Shown here: piece by piece, positions 29,358 through 38,469 of the stretch
How positions within the stretch are numbered: position 1 is the stretch's first letter
Layout of the letters: the number at the start of each line of letters is the position of its first letter
Source of the DNA: a virus
IMG/VR virus record: IMGVR_UViG_3300020406_000804
Span: 26,462 to 90,461 of that record
Strand: one strand, 5' to 3'
Length of the DNA: 64,000 nucleotides
Notes under the pieces: model-generated
Seen by the model: the letters and a program-made list of their open reading frames with translations, nothing else
The model's database searches: none
Told to the model about the DNA's origin: nothing
Translations under genes and position numbers: made by a program

Positions 29358-32300
29358 TGGTAGAACTTAGGAATTTAGACTTTCCAATACTGGAAACCAA
29401 AAAAATAACACTTTCAAAAGACAAAAATGATGAAGAAATCCTAAGGGTTGAAATTGATTACGCCTTAAGATCGAGATCCCCCCTCACTAGTTCAGGACTT
29501 AAAACTAGTCTTAGTTCTTTATATGTTTACTTTTTGGTTCTTGATAATATAGAGTTTGAGAAACTTTATTCATCTTTATCTTCACCTCAGCGCAAAATAG
29601 CTATTCAAAATATACTTAATCACAGTTATGGCAATATTCTTTTTAAGCATAGCAATTTAATTAGAGTTTCTTTAGCTGACGTCTTGAACACCTCATCATC
29701 ACCAACTTTGAGAGGCAGGGGAGAGCTTGGTACTGGTGCATTTAGTAGTATCGCCCCCAGCCCATCTAATACAAGAGAAATGATGTCAAAAATCACAATA
29801 AAATACTCCAACCGCGCGCTCTTCTCCACCGCCGGGTCCCCATTCCGACCAGGCACCGCGACAGGCTCGACACACTCTAGATCCGTTGGCGGCTTACATC
29901 TTCTGTGCTTTTTAGACTCTTCAGAAAATAACTCTAGTAGATCGGCAAGTACGGACTTAACTTATGATCACTTGCTTGAATACAATAGCCAGACAAGAAG
30001 ATTAGCAATTCCCAAAACAAGAAAATCATTTTTTATAAACGATCCCGAATATCCTGAAGTGCTTGGTCAGGCTTATCAGGGACCTGTGCATTACCACAGT
30101 ACCCTAAATCCTGGCGCCAACGGTTATGTTGGCTGGATGGCCGGATCCAATAAACCAGGGCACCCAATGGGCCCTCACTTGTCTGTAAAGGAAATAACCA
30201 ACTATAAAGTTCATTCTGACTCGTTTGTAGATATGGCACCAGAACTACAGATTCCGATTGTTTCTTTAAACTCAACTTCTGATACTGGTAGAAAACTTAT
30301 AAGTTTTTCAAATGTAGCCAACGGTGGCTCTGGCACTGGAGGCGCAACAACCGGACAAAGACCGGCAGGTCCCGGCGCCACAACTTCCTTGAGAGAAAGA
30401 AACGAGCTTTCAAATTCCATTCACGCCGGCTCGAAAAAAAATGAAACATTTGTAACAAAAGAGACAAAGCGCACCGCGCACTATAGGTCGATTTCTGCAA
30501 CAAACAATGGGCACATTGATTCAAATTATTGTGGATCTGTTATCGGGATTAATGTTTTAAAATTATTAAAAAACAATTCAATGCTTGGGACTTTTATAAA
30601 CTTGCACTTGAAAAAGAAAAATTCAGCAATAGTGAGAGAAATATTAAAATTTTTTGAAATTAAATATTTTTGTGTAAAGAGAGATAAAATAGAAGAAGAT
30701 TATAAAAATGTAAATACAAGGAGCACAAGGGTAGAAACAACCGATAAAGAAAAGTCCATAGACCTAATAACATCCAGAGATATTAATCCTGGAAAATTAG
30801 GGTCAGCACTCAATTCCAGGGCGAGTATTGAGCAGATAGACTTGGCTTTTTTTGATGGTACACTTCCACCTCCAAATATTAAAAACTACCTTCTAAAAGA
30901 TTATGATCTTTTTCATAATTATGACCATGGAAAATACACTTATTCTGTGGAGGTGCATTTTACAGACGCACCTATAAAATATGTACAGAATTTAGAAGCT
31001 GTTTTGAGTGTTGCAGTCTCATTTTTTTCTCAATATGTTTCCGTTGCAGAGGCGCCGGCGGTATATGATAGTACAGGGCAACATCTGTACGGTGCCTATG
31101 ATCCTGTAAAAAAGCGGCAAGTAAAGGCTTTTGCCAACGACGTTCGGCTCAACAAATATGTTAGCCTAGCGATTAAAGCATATTCCGAGTCGTATACGTT
31201 TTTCTCAGGAAGGCGAAAAAATTTAAATCAGTTGGCTAAGCAAATAATGACTTTTAATTATAATCAAAAAACCGCGAAAGACTTTTTAAGAAATTTGATT
31301 AAGATGCAAAAACATACAATAAAATTTTTAAAAAAATTTTCAAGTTATAGTAAGACAGATCAAGTAAATGGTAAAAGTGTACATGTTGAAAGTAAAACTG
31401 GTTCCATGGGCTCAGATCTTCTTCAATCATCTTCTAACACCAATATCGTACACGATGTTTCAAATCTAAACGAAGTTTTAATAGACAATGTCCCACCTAC
31501 TGGACTGAGCGAAGAGTTTCCTTCTAAAACAAACTTTTTGAGAGGATTGCAACTACATCGCCCCACGGCCGGCGCAAACAAAATTTTAGAATATGTACCA
31601 GGTAGATATGTTAATATCTCAAAAAGCAGATACGAGGTAGACCACAATACAACAAGTGTCTCAAACTCGATATCAAGCCCAAGTTCAATAATAAGTTTAA
31701 AAAGAGTGTCCCGTCGTCCTGGCGTAAAGGTGTTTATTAGTGGCAGAAACTCAACGTTTCTTCAAAAATCTAGATATGATAGGTTATCTTCTGACCAGAA
31801 GTTTGTTTTTGATACAAAATTAGCGGTTTTAAAATCTAACCGAGGCTCTAATTCGGATTTAAAATCAAAGCCAAACGAATTTTTTCCAGGTTTTTTACAA
31901 ACAAATAATTCTGCTTTATCAATTTCTGCTTCTGGTTTTGCTAAATTCAAAAATTCTAAAGATGAAGATAAAATTTTTGAAAAAGTATTGGGCAGAATTA
32001 TCCCTGATATGTCTAGTGAAATGCAAACAAACATACTAACTTCTGCTTTTAATGCTAAAGACTTTAAAGAGTTTGAAAAATCAATTAATGATACCTATAA
32101 GGAACAGATTTCTCTTAGGAAAACGCTTGGTGTTTTTTATCAAAATTTCCATAGATACTTAAGCTTTAATAGATTGCTAAATAAGCAGAGAATTAACAAA
32201 TTAGATTACAGACAAATATTTAATAGGGGAGAGGCCAGAGCAACATTACAAACAAATGAGACAATGACAAATCAAGATATATTTGAAACAGAAAAATTTA

Positions 32301-32476
32301 GAATAGTGTGCGTCACTCCAGGATTGGGAAATGCTTACATAGATGATACCGGATTTAGGCAGATGATGCAAGCAAATACAAGCAGAAATACTTCTAGGTT
32401 TACCCTATTTAAGCTAGAGTCTGATGACGAAAACAAGTCACCTTCTATCAATAACGGTGTCATAGTGAGGATATAA
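29357..32476 (+). CDS. large structural protein, family not recognised
   Basis: A 1039-residue protein overlapping the previous stop by one base. It is Ser/Asn/Thr rich and largely beta, with a Gly/Thr-rich low-complexity stretch at about residues 318-350 (NGGSGTGGATTGQRPAGPG) and another GC-rich patch near 155-172. A basic helical part near 610-665 (KNLNQLAKQIMTFNYNQKTA) and a C-terminal helical part near 900-960 may be assembly contacts. No catalytic motif is visible. It lies between two proteins with similar GC-rich inserts in the baseplate/tail-fibre block, so a peripheral virion protein is the best guess. Confidence 0.55.
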   Translation: MVELRNLDFPILETKKITLSKDKNDEEILRVEIDYALRSRSPLTSSGLKTSLSSLYVYFLVLDNIEFEKLYSSLSSPQRKIAIQNILNHSYGNILFKHSNLIRVSLADVLNTSSSPTLRGRGELGTGAFSSIAPSPSNTREMMSKITIKYSNRALFSTAGSPFRPGTATGSTHSRSVGGLHLLCFLDSSENNSSRSASTDLTYDHLLEYNSQTRRLAIPKTRKSFFINDPEYPEVLGQAYQGPVHYHSTLNPGANGYVGWMAGSNKPGHPMGPHLSVKEITNYKVHSDSFVDMAPELQIPIVSLNSTSDTGRKLISFSNVANGGSGTGGATTGQRPAGPGATTSLRERNELSNSIHAGSKKNETFVTKETKRTAHYRSISATNNGHIDSNYCGSVIGINVLKLLKNNSMLGTFINLHLKKKNSAIVREILKFFEIKYFCVKRDKIEEDYKNVNTRSTRVETTDKEKSIDLITSRDINPGKLGSALNSRASIEQIDLAFFDGTLPPPNIKNYLLKDYDLFHNYDHGKYTYSVEVHFTDAPIKYVQNLEAVLSVAVSFFSQYVSVAEAPAVYDSTGQHLYGAYDPVKKRQVKAFANDVRLNKYVSLAIKAYSESYTFFSGRRKNLNQLAKQIMTFNYNQKTAKDFLRNLIKMQKHTIKFLKKFSSYSKTDQVNGKSVHVESKTGSMGSDLLQSSSNTNIVHDVSNLNEVLIDNVPPTGLSEEFPSKTNFLRGLQLHRPTAGANKILEYVPGRYVNISKSRYEVDHNTTSVSNSISSPSSIISLKRVSRRPGVKVFISGRNSTFLQKSRYDRLSSDQKFVFDTKLAVLKSNRGSNSDLKSKPNEFFPGFLQTNNSALSISASGFAKFKNSKDEDKIFEKVLGRIIPDMSSEMQTNILTSAFNAKDFKEFEKSINDTYKEQISLRKTLGVFYQNFHRYLSFNRLLNKQRINKLDYRQIFNRGEARATLQTNETMTNQDIFETEKFRIVCVTPGLGNAYIDDTGFRQMMQANTSRNTSRFTLFKLESDDENKSPSINNGVIVRI

Positions 32477-32479
32477 GAT

Positions 32480-35400
32480 ATGCCATTTAATTCGCGTGCC
32501 CTGAGTCAAATTGCCCAAACAGTATCCACAACAGTCACACCAGCAGTCACACCAGCTCTAGCTCTACCTGGCCGACAGCAAGCTGCTAGCAGAACTACAG
32601 GCAATACCAATATGGTTGCGCAAGTCGCTGCAGCTGTCGCGCAGATGCCAGCACAAAATGCAAATGCCAATAGTATGGTAATACAACCTCAGTCTGTTCC
32701 AAAAGCTAATACGTCTCCCTTGTCCACCTCGGCGAATTTAAACTTCGCGGGCCTAGGCCTGCCATTTGCTGGCCAGACTCCTACCACAACCGACGACAGT
32801 GAAACTGAAACTTCCGAACGCGTCAATGCCAGCGGCATGGCGGCTATCGCAGGTATCGCAGCTGCAGTCGGCACCCCGGAGCCGGATGTGGGTATTGTTG
32901 TGCAACCTCAACAAGCAGACACTTCCACCATCAGGCAGGTGGCAAACGCCGTTATACCACCTGCAGATAACAATCAATTTCAAATCCTTGTTGATGCCCA
33001 GCAGGATGAAGCTTCCAGTGGAAACAACGACGGCATAGCTGCGGTTCGCAATGCCGCCATTGGCCAACTCGGTCCGGACATGTCCGCCTTTGAGGTGCTG
33101 CCGGAGATGCCTGGCACCGCAGCCGAAAGCGCCGACGATGTAGCTCAACAATCTCAAAACGCCTCTTCTATCCTCGGTGCGGTTATTCCACCAGACTTCA
33201 GCACCCTCCAGGCTGCAGCTGCCGCGGCAGCGGTGGTCGAAGAAGCTGAAGCTGCTGACCCGCTGCTGGATCCCGATATCCTACTCAGAGTCAACCGGCC
33301 AGACACCTTGGTTCTTCCTGATGAGGAAGAGCAAGGAGATGGTGAACAGATCCAGTTCAACCAAGGTATGAACCAAATAAGTTTTCAAGGTTTCGACGCA
33401 GCGGTCGATGCTGATGAAGCCTTCAAGGCCCAAGATGGTGCTGACCAGCTGCTGAATCCCGATGCTTTACTACTCAATTTCGGCTCCGGTGAAGGAGAAG
33501 CCGATACCGGCGCCGGCAGCCCCGATGACCCTTTTTACGGAAGTCAATGGAGGGGCGGGACTTTGGAAGATCTTCCAGTGCTGGACGTCGGCGGTGGCGA
33601 AGGCACGGCAACTGGCGGAGATAAGGCGGCCATTACATCAGGCACTGGCTATGCCGCCACAGGCACTAACACAGCTGCTACCGGTGTTGATTGGGCTGAT
33701 GGCGACGGCCAAGTATCAACAGGTGCTACGGGTGCAACTGGCGCCACCGGCGCGCAAAATGCTGCAACATATCGTGCAGGCTTTTCAGATAGTTTTTGTG
33801 ATGATAGAGACCCATCAGAACAATATGTTTCAAACGCCGGTGCTTCAGCGCCATCAACTGGGCTATTAGGCGTGAACACAGCGCCACTACCATCTGATTT
33901 TATATTTGAAAGGACTTCAATAATTCCAAGATTGCGCCGCCAAGGCCCTGGTGGCACGGGCGCAACTGGCGCAACCGGCGCTGGCTCTGGAGGATTTGCC
34001 GCTTCTTTTGGAAGAAAAAATTATATGATCCCACAGCAAAATTATTATAATGATTTTATAGGCCCAAATTTTGATTTTATAGCAAGACTTAAAGAAGAGG
34101 CACAGGTGCAAAATTATAACTTTTCTTCAGAAGCTTCAAATTTAGTCGACGACCTCAGATATGTAGTTGGTGGGGTTTTCGACCATCTTGCGACAAGGGA
34201 CGGAAAGCCAGAAGTTACACGTCAGCATATGCAAAAGGTCACCGGAGCTTCAACGGGGGCGACCGGAGCAACCGGAGCAACCGGTTCAGAGCCAGAAGAT
34301 CCTTCGAGAGGCATTCACGATCAAGCCGCACGGCGAGGCATGTCGTTGGTTATTCAGGGTGCGGCGGAAAGCGCGCCTAGGATTACCGACACATCAGATA
34401 TTGATGAAGCGTTCTCTGGAGACCAAGGAGAGTATAGAACCACTGTAGTTTTAAATGCAGATCGTCTTGCCAGTTCAAAAATAAGACTGCCCCCCGCATC
34501 CTCTCTTTCAAGCAGGCACAGTGTAGTTTACGGCTTGAATGTTGAGGAAGCAATTAGCAACGTTCCAGAATATATTGCTTACCATATAGGGGAAAACAGA
34601 TTTAAGTTTGACCACACCTTTGTAGCACCAGTAGGGTATACAGGATATATGGCTAGTTTAATGAATAATGATATAGCAGAGGCACAAGTTAGATCTAACT
34701 TGGTTAGTCTTGCAACATATAATATTAGGCCCGAAAGCCAAACTCTTGCAGGCTTGCAAAATGGTGAAATTAGCAAAAAAAGTGTTTATAGACAATATGT
34801 TACAGATTACGGGATAGGAGATATTCGTCCCCAGGCGTTTCGATTGTCAAATGCTAATGGCGATCCTGATGCCTGTGTCCAAGATATAATACAAAAATTT
34901 CCTGCAAGAAAAGTTGTGGAAATGGACGAGATAAACAAAGATATACGTAATGCGATAGAGCACCCTAATATGTTGTCGGATCAGGTTGAGAATCTCGGTG
35001 ATGATTCGCCCGTGGCTCCGACGCCGATGATGAATAGGTGGGTGCATGCAAATGTTAATGTTCTTAACCAAATAAAGTTTAAAATGTCCCACAGTTCTTT
35101 GATCGCAGATGTGTTTTCCAAGCACTCCATGGACTTTCTTCTTTTTGAAATGATTGACCAGCTGACCCCTGCTAATTCTACACATTATACACAAATTTTA
35201 GATAACTCCTTAAACAACCCAGAATTAAATTCCTATACCCTCAGTGCCCAAGCAGACCTTGCAGCTGTAAACTTGCGTCCAAATGAATATCAGTGCCCGA
35301 TTCAAACAATGAGAAAAATGATAGAAAACATTCCTTACTTGAACCAACCTCAATATAATTTTGATATTGATACGAATAGTTATCCTCTGGGATTTGAACA

Positions 35401-37750
35401 CTATGTAGAATATGCAGCTGCAGATCTTTTAGGAACTCAAGGCGCCACCACCCCGGGAGAAGTCTTAAGGGCCAAATTTTATGATTTATTTAACAACCAC
35501 AGCATTGATGCACTTGATGGCAGCGTCACGCTTGGGGGTTTTAAACAAAATTTGGGGACTGTCATTTTGTACGACCCCGCGTTCACCCCAGAGAATATAT
35601 TCAGAAAATCATATGAAATATTTAACGGAACACCTTGCGTCTCAGAGGTCCTTGCATATAGGGTGGAGAAAATTGATACAGCCAGCGGAATAAAGTTGCA
35701 AGATTTTTACTTTATGAACACCTCTAAAATAGATGAATTTACATTTTACGATTCTCAGGTTATATCTGGTAAAAGTTACACTTATAGGATATACACTATA
35801 AATATAGTCTTCGGCGCAAAATATTATTATAATTATGCGAACGCCAAAAGGTACGTATACGATGATAAATTTCGCCCGGGAGAATATCTCACCACGATTA
35901 ATTTCAATGGTGAGGCTATTATTCGGTCAATCGGCGCGCAATCTGGTGCTGCTACCGGTGCAACCGGCGCAGATGTGAGTGATATGTCCGAACCAGAGAA
36001 AAAGATTCGCAGGTGGGATTTAGACGAAAAAGTTACAATTGCGTTTGATATGGTTGTAACTCCAGAGATGAGAATTATAGAAGCTCCGTATTATGAAGAG
36101 ACTATAGTCACTTCAACTAATACGAGACCACCAATATACCCGACTGCCATGGCTACTAGGTCCAGAAGATATACTGATTCTTTTCCGGAGCCAGTTTATT
36201 TTCAAATGAGTCCATCTAGCGGAGATTTTAATGCCGTTCCTATTCCAATTTTAGAAAAAGATATAGAAATGATAAACGATACGGCAAGAAAGCAGCTTTC
36301 CTCAGATGCAGTCGAAGGAAATTCTGTTTTCCAAGGAGAATTAAATTTTTCTTCTTTTGAACGCCCATCATTATATCAAATGATATATATTATCCCAGAA
36401 GATCAAGATTATATGCCTTATAGTTATAATAATTTTTCAGTAGGCTCTGTTGTAGAGGTGGACGCAAATTCCCCTCTTTTCGATGTTAATTTACCAGTAA
36501 ATACTTGTGTGTATATAATTTTTAGAGCAATTAATTCTGGGGGAATATCAAACCCAAGTCCAGTGTATAAGTTTGTCCACAGTAATTATGGTGATGGATC
36601 TCACATATTTTTTGATATTGTTTCTTTATCACAAAGAAGAGTTGACGATTTAATTGCTTATGATAAATTTATACACATAGGCCTAGCAAGAGAACATACA
36701 AGATTCAATCTTGGCGCTCCCACAGGCGCCTCAGTCACCGCCGCAAGAGCGACTTTGAGCCGGGGGATGAACATTATTGCCAGAGCGGCCGGATCCGGAA
36801 CAGGAGCCACTGGCACTGAAAACGGCAATAACATTGATTTAACGACTGCACCAGGCGATATGCAAAATGTAAACCTTGGCCCTGCGAGTAATCGTATCTG
36901 GGGGCGACGTTTTAAATTTAGAATAAGATCTTTATCTTCTGGCAATGCTTTTGATATTAACACTACTTTCAACTACCGGAAATCTGTAATTGGTGCACCA
37001 GATGAGATAGACAACTATAATTTAGAGTGTGCTGACAACCTTAGTTTGGATAGGCTAGGACGTCGAGTCCAAAACGCTCAACGATCTGATGAGCTTTTGG
37101 CCATGGGCGAGAGAGGCTGTCACGGAGATGGAATTACGACCAGACCAGATATCGTCATAAATAACGAAGAAGATTCAAGTGACCTTGTATTTGACCTTTC
37201 AGTGGTTGCTGGCCAGAGTGCTTTCGGGTCCGAGACTATGACTCTCAGTAGTGACGAGACCGTCGATTTCGTACCCATGACCCCTTTTGCTGGGACACTT
37301 CCATTTATCTCAGACGCCGCTGTCGACGACGCGGTGCAAAATCAATTAAACAGAGTTCTCCCTGGGCAAGTCATCATCGATGTGAGAGGTTCCCTCGCCC
37401 AAGTAGATCCCGAGGGTTTGATGATCGGCAGCAGTACTCTAGACCCCCAAGAGGCACAACAGGGACAATCCACCGAGCCCACTGTAGAGGCAGTCGCCCA
37501 ATTCATAAATTTACAACGACAGTCCGGCGCCATACGACCCGCCTCAAGCACAACTTTGACACTGCCGGGGCAACAAGCGAGCACGAGCAATAGTAGCCAA
37601 ACGCAACCCGTCGGCGTCGTAATGCCAAGCGCAAACACACTGCAGCAGCTAGCTGCTGTTGCTGGGATACCCACCACCACCACGACGACTTCTCGAAGCG
37701 CAACATCGATGCTTATTCCGCGCCGGACGACAGGAAGGACAGGCTACTAA
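32480..37750 (+). CDS. giant fibre-like protein with collagen-like GAT tracts
   Basis: A 1756-residue protein. Residues 1-410 are Ala/Gln/Pro rich and probably disordered, with a near-duplicated phrase (ADPLLDPDILL and ADQLLNPDALL). Short Gly-Ala-Thr collagen-like tracts occur near 414-425, 490-502, 591-603, 1155-1165 and around 1440, each between folded parts. Residues about 1045-1125 and 1315-1370 look like fibronectin-III-type segments (DSQVISGKSYTYRIYTIN; FRAINSGGISNPSPVYKF). The last 130 residues are again Gln/Thr/Pro rich and echo the N-terminus (TLPGQQAS versus ALPGRQQAA). The N- and C-terminal low-complexity regions are GC-rich while the middle is AT-rich. It is likely an extended tail-tip or fibre protein; binding specificity is unknown. 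Confidence 0.6.
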   Translation: MPFNSRALSQIAQTVSTTVTPAVTPALALPGRQQAASRTTGNTNMVAQVAAAVAQMPAQNANANSMVIQPQSVPKANTSPLSTSANLNFAGLGLPFAGQTPTTTDDSETETSERVNASGMAAIAGIAAAVGTPEPDVGIVVQPQQADTSTIRQVANAVIPPADNNQFQILVDAQQDEASSGNNDGIAAVRNAAIGQLGPDMSAFEVLPEMPGTAAESADDVAQQSQNASSILGAVIPPDFSTLQAAAAAAAVVEEAEAADPLLDPDILLRVNRPDTLVLPDEEEQGDGEQIQFNQGMNQISFQGFDAAVDADEAFKAQDGADQLLNPDALLLNFGSGEGEADTGAGSPDDPFYGSQWRGGTLEDLPVLDVGGGEGTATGGDKAAITSGTGYAATGTNTAATGVDWADGDGQVSTGATGATGATGAQNAATYRAGFSDSFCDDRDPSEQYVSNAGASAPSTGLLGVNTAPLPSDFIFERTSIIPRLRRQGPGGTGATGATGAGSGGFAASFGRKNYMIPQQNYYNDFIGPNFDFIARLKEEAQVQNYNFSSEASNLVDDLRYVVGGVFDHLATRDGKPEVTRQHMQKVTGASTGATGATGATGSEPEDPSRGIHDQAARRGMSLVIQGAAESAPRITDTSDIDEAFSGDQGEYRTTVVLNADRLASSKIRLPPASSLSSRHSVVYGLNVEEAISNVPEYIAYHIGENRFKFDHTFVAPVGYTGYMASLMNNDIAEAQVRSNLVSLATYNIRPESQTLAGLQNGEISKKSVYRQYVTDYGIGDIRPQAFRLSNANGDPDACVQDIIQKFPARKVVEMDEINKDIRNAIEHPNMLSDQVENLGDDSPVAPTPMMNRWVHANVNVLNQIKFKMSHSSLIADVFSKHSMDFLLFEMIDQLTPANSTHYTQILDNSLNNPELNSYTLSAQADLAAVNLRPNEYQCPIQTMRKMIENIPYLNQPQYNFDIDTNSYPLGFEHYVEYAAADLLGTQGATTPGEVLRAKFYDLFNNHSIDALDGSVTLGGFKQNLGTVILYDPAFTPENIFRKSYEIFNGTPCVSEVLAYRVEKIDTASGIKLQDFYFMNTSKIDEFTFYDSQVISGKSYTYRIYTINIVFGAKYYYNYANAKRYVYDDKFRPGEYLTTINFNGEAIIRSIGAQSGAATGATGADVSDMSEPEKKIRRWDLDEKVTIAFDMVVTPEMRIIEAPYYEETIVTSTNTRPPIYPTAMATRSRRYTDSFPEPVYFQMSPSSGDFNAVPIPILEKDIEMINDTARKQLSSDAVEGNSVFQGELNFSSFERPSLYQMIYIIPEDQDYMPYSYNNFSVGSVVEVDANSPLFDVNLPVNTCVYIIFRAINSGGISNPSPVYKFVHSNYGDGSHIFFDIVSLSQRRVDDLIAYDKFIHIGLAREHTRFNLGAPTGASVTAARATLSRGMNIIARAAGSGTGATGTENGNNIDLTTAPGDMQNVNLGPASNRIWGRRFKFRIRSLSSGNAFDINTTFNYRKSVIGAPDEIDNYNLECADNLSLDRLGRRVQNAQRSDELLAMGERGCHGDGITTRPDIVINNEEDSSDLVFDLSVVAGQSAFGSETMTLSSDETVDFVPMTPFAGTLPFISDAAVDDAVQNQLNRVLPGQVIIDVRGSLAQVDPEGLMIGSSTLDPQEAQQGQSTEPTVEAVAQFINLQRQSGAIRPASSTTLTLPGQQASTSNSSQTQPVGVVMPSANTLQQLAAVAGIPTTTTTTSRSATSMLIPRRTTGRTGY
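33719..34288 (+). repeat. collagen-like (Gly-Ala-Thr)n coding tracts
   Basis: Three short runs of GAT triplets lie at 33719-33754, about 33949-33985 and 34250-34288, with further copies at 35944-35971 and near 36790-36815, all in one reading frame of the 1756-residue protein. The codons vary between copies (GGT/GGC/GGA, GCT/GCA/GCC, ACG/ACT/ACC), so this is not a simple nucleotide repeat but an amino-acid repeat kept by selection or built by recombination. Three to four triplets per tract is far too short for a stable collagen triple helix alone. Confidence 0.75.
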
Positions 37751-37767
37751 AATTTATTTAAATAAAA

Positions 37768-37775
37768 TATAAATA
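37768..37775 (+). promoter_or_regulatory. T4-like late promoter box (TATAAATA)
   Basis: An exact match to the T4 late -10 element lies in the 53-nt gap before the gene starting at 37804, 28 nt upstream of its ATG. The gap is AT-rich, so chance matches are possible. The position directly upstream of a gene and the presence of a gp55-like sigma gene at 2543 support function. No -35 element is expected for this promoter class. Confidence 0.5.
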
Positions 37776-37803
37776 AATTTAATTTTTGTGATATGATAAA
37801 ACT

Positions 37804-38469
37804 ATGTTAGTACCAGTTAAGGCAAAAAATTTTTACTATAAAGTGGGTAACATTCAAACAACGGTGCCCTGGTTTAGACCAGACCCCCAATATCTGAATT
37901 CTTGGAAAGAAGAGTTTTTCAGTCACAATGAAGTCACTCAGTTCAGATATTTTCTTCATGGATCTTCCCTCCAGAATGCAAGATGTTTTGATATAGATCT
38001 CATGATGGCTAATAAATACAGCAACCCAAAACAATTAGAAAGAGTCATGGAGATTGCACTCACTGCCGGCTTCAAAAACAGGCAATATATAGATTTACAT
38101 TGGGTTAGTCCCCCCGCCGATAGAATACTTGAAAAAAGCCCATGTAACCACTTTGAGATAGCCTGCAACAGTTATCTGCAAAATGGTTACTGTACTCTAA
38201 AATCTTGTGTCGACACCCATGCTATAGATAACATGGTTAAATACGGTAGAACAATTGTAAGAGGCAATAAAATTGTATTTAGCCATTTAAACGATAAATG
38301 GCATGACGCATCTAAAGATGCTATATTTGGAGGTACAGAATTGCTATATAAAAAATGCACCGTCATCGTACCCAGGATAATTAAAAAAATGCAAAATAAT
38401 TTTTATAAAAATCCAATAGTTGAAATAACTAAAGACACAAATTTTATGGAAATAATACAGTGGGCATAA
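37804..38469 (+). CDS. nucleotidyltransferase-fold protein with four conserved Cys (paralogue A)
   Basis: A 221-residue protein carrying the signature of the polymerase-beta-type nucleotidyltransferase superfamily, hG[GS]-x(8)-DhDh: G53-S54 then D63 and D65 in FLHGSSLQNARCFDIDLMM, with a candidate third catalytic acid D97 in a strand (YIDLHW). Before it is PWFRPDPQYLNSWKEE. After it are four cysteines, C114-x6-C121-x8-C130-x4-C135, which could bind zinc or an Fe-S cluster. All these features are kept in the next gene at the same spacing, so the two are tandem paralogues. It lies behind a TATAAATA box within the tail block, an odd place for an enzyme. The fold is inferred from motif only. Substrate unknown: nucleotide transfer to a protein, RNA or small molecule is possible. 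Confidence 0.6.
   Translation: MLVPVKAKNFYYKVGNIQTTVPWFRPDPQYLNSWKEEFFSHNEVTQFRYFLHGSSLQNARCFDIDLMMANKYSNPKQLERVMEIALTAGFKNRQYIDLHWVSPPADRILEKSPCNHFEIACNSYLQNGYCTLKSCVDTHAIDNMVKYGRTIVRGNKIVFSHLNDKWHDASKDAIFGGTELLYKKCTVIVPRIIKKMQNNFYKNPIVEITKDTNFMEIIQWA

Noticed and set aside
32753-33157. 134-codon minus-strand frame, and plus-strand shadow frames to 33869
   Set aside because: Products of the GC-rich Ala/Gln-coding start of the 1756-residue gene; the long sense frame explains the region.
33719-34288. Possible CRISPR-like or tandem DNA repeat
   Set aside because: The repeated unit is an amino-acid triplet with varying codons, no constant repeat-spacer pattern and no cas genes nearby.
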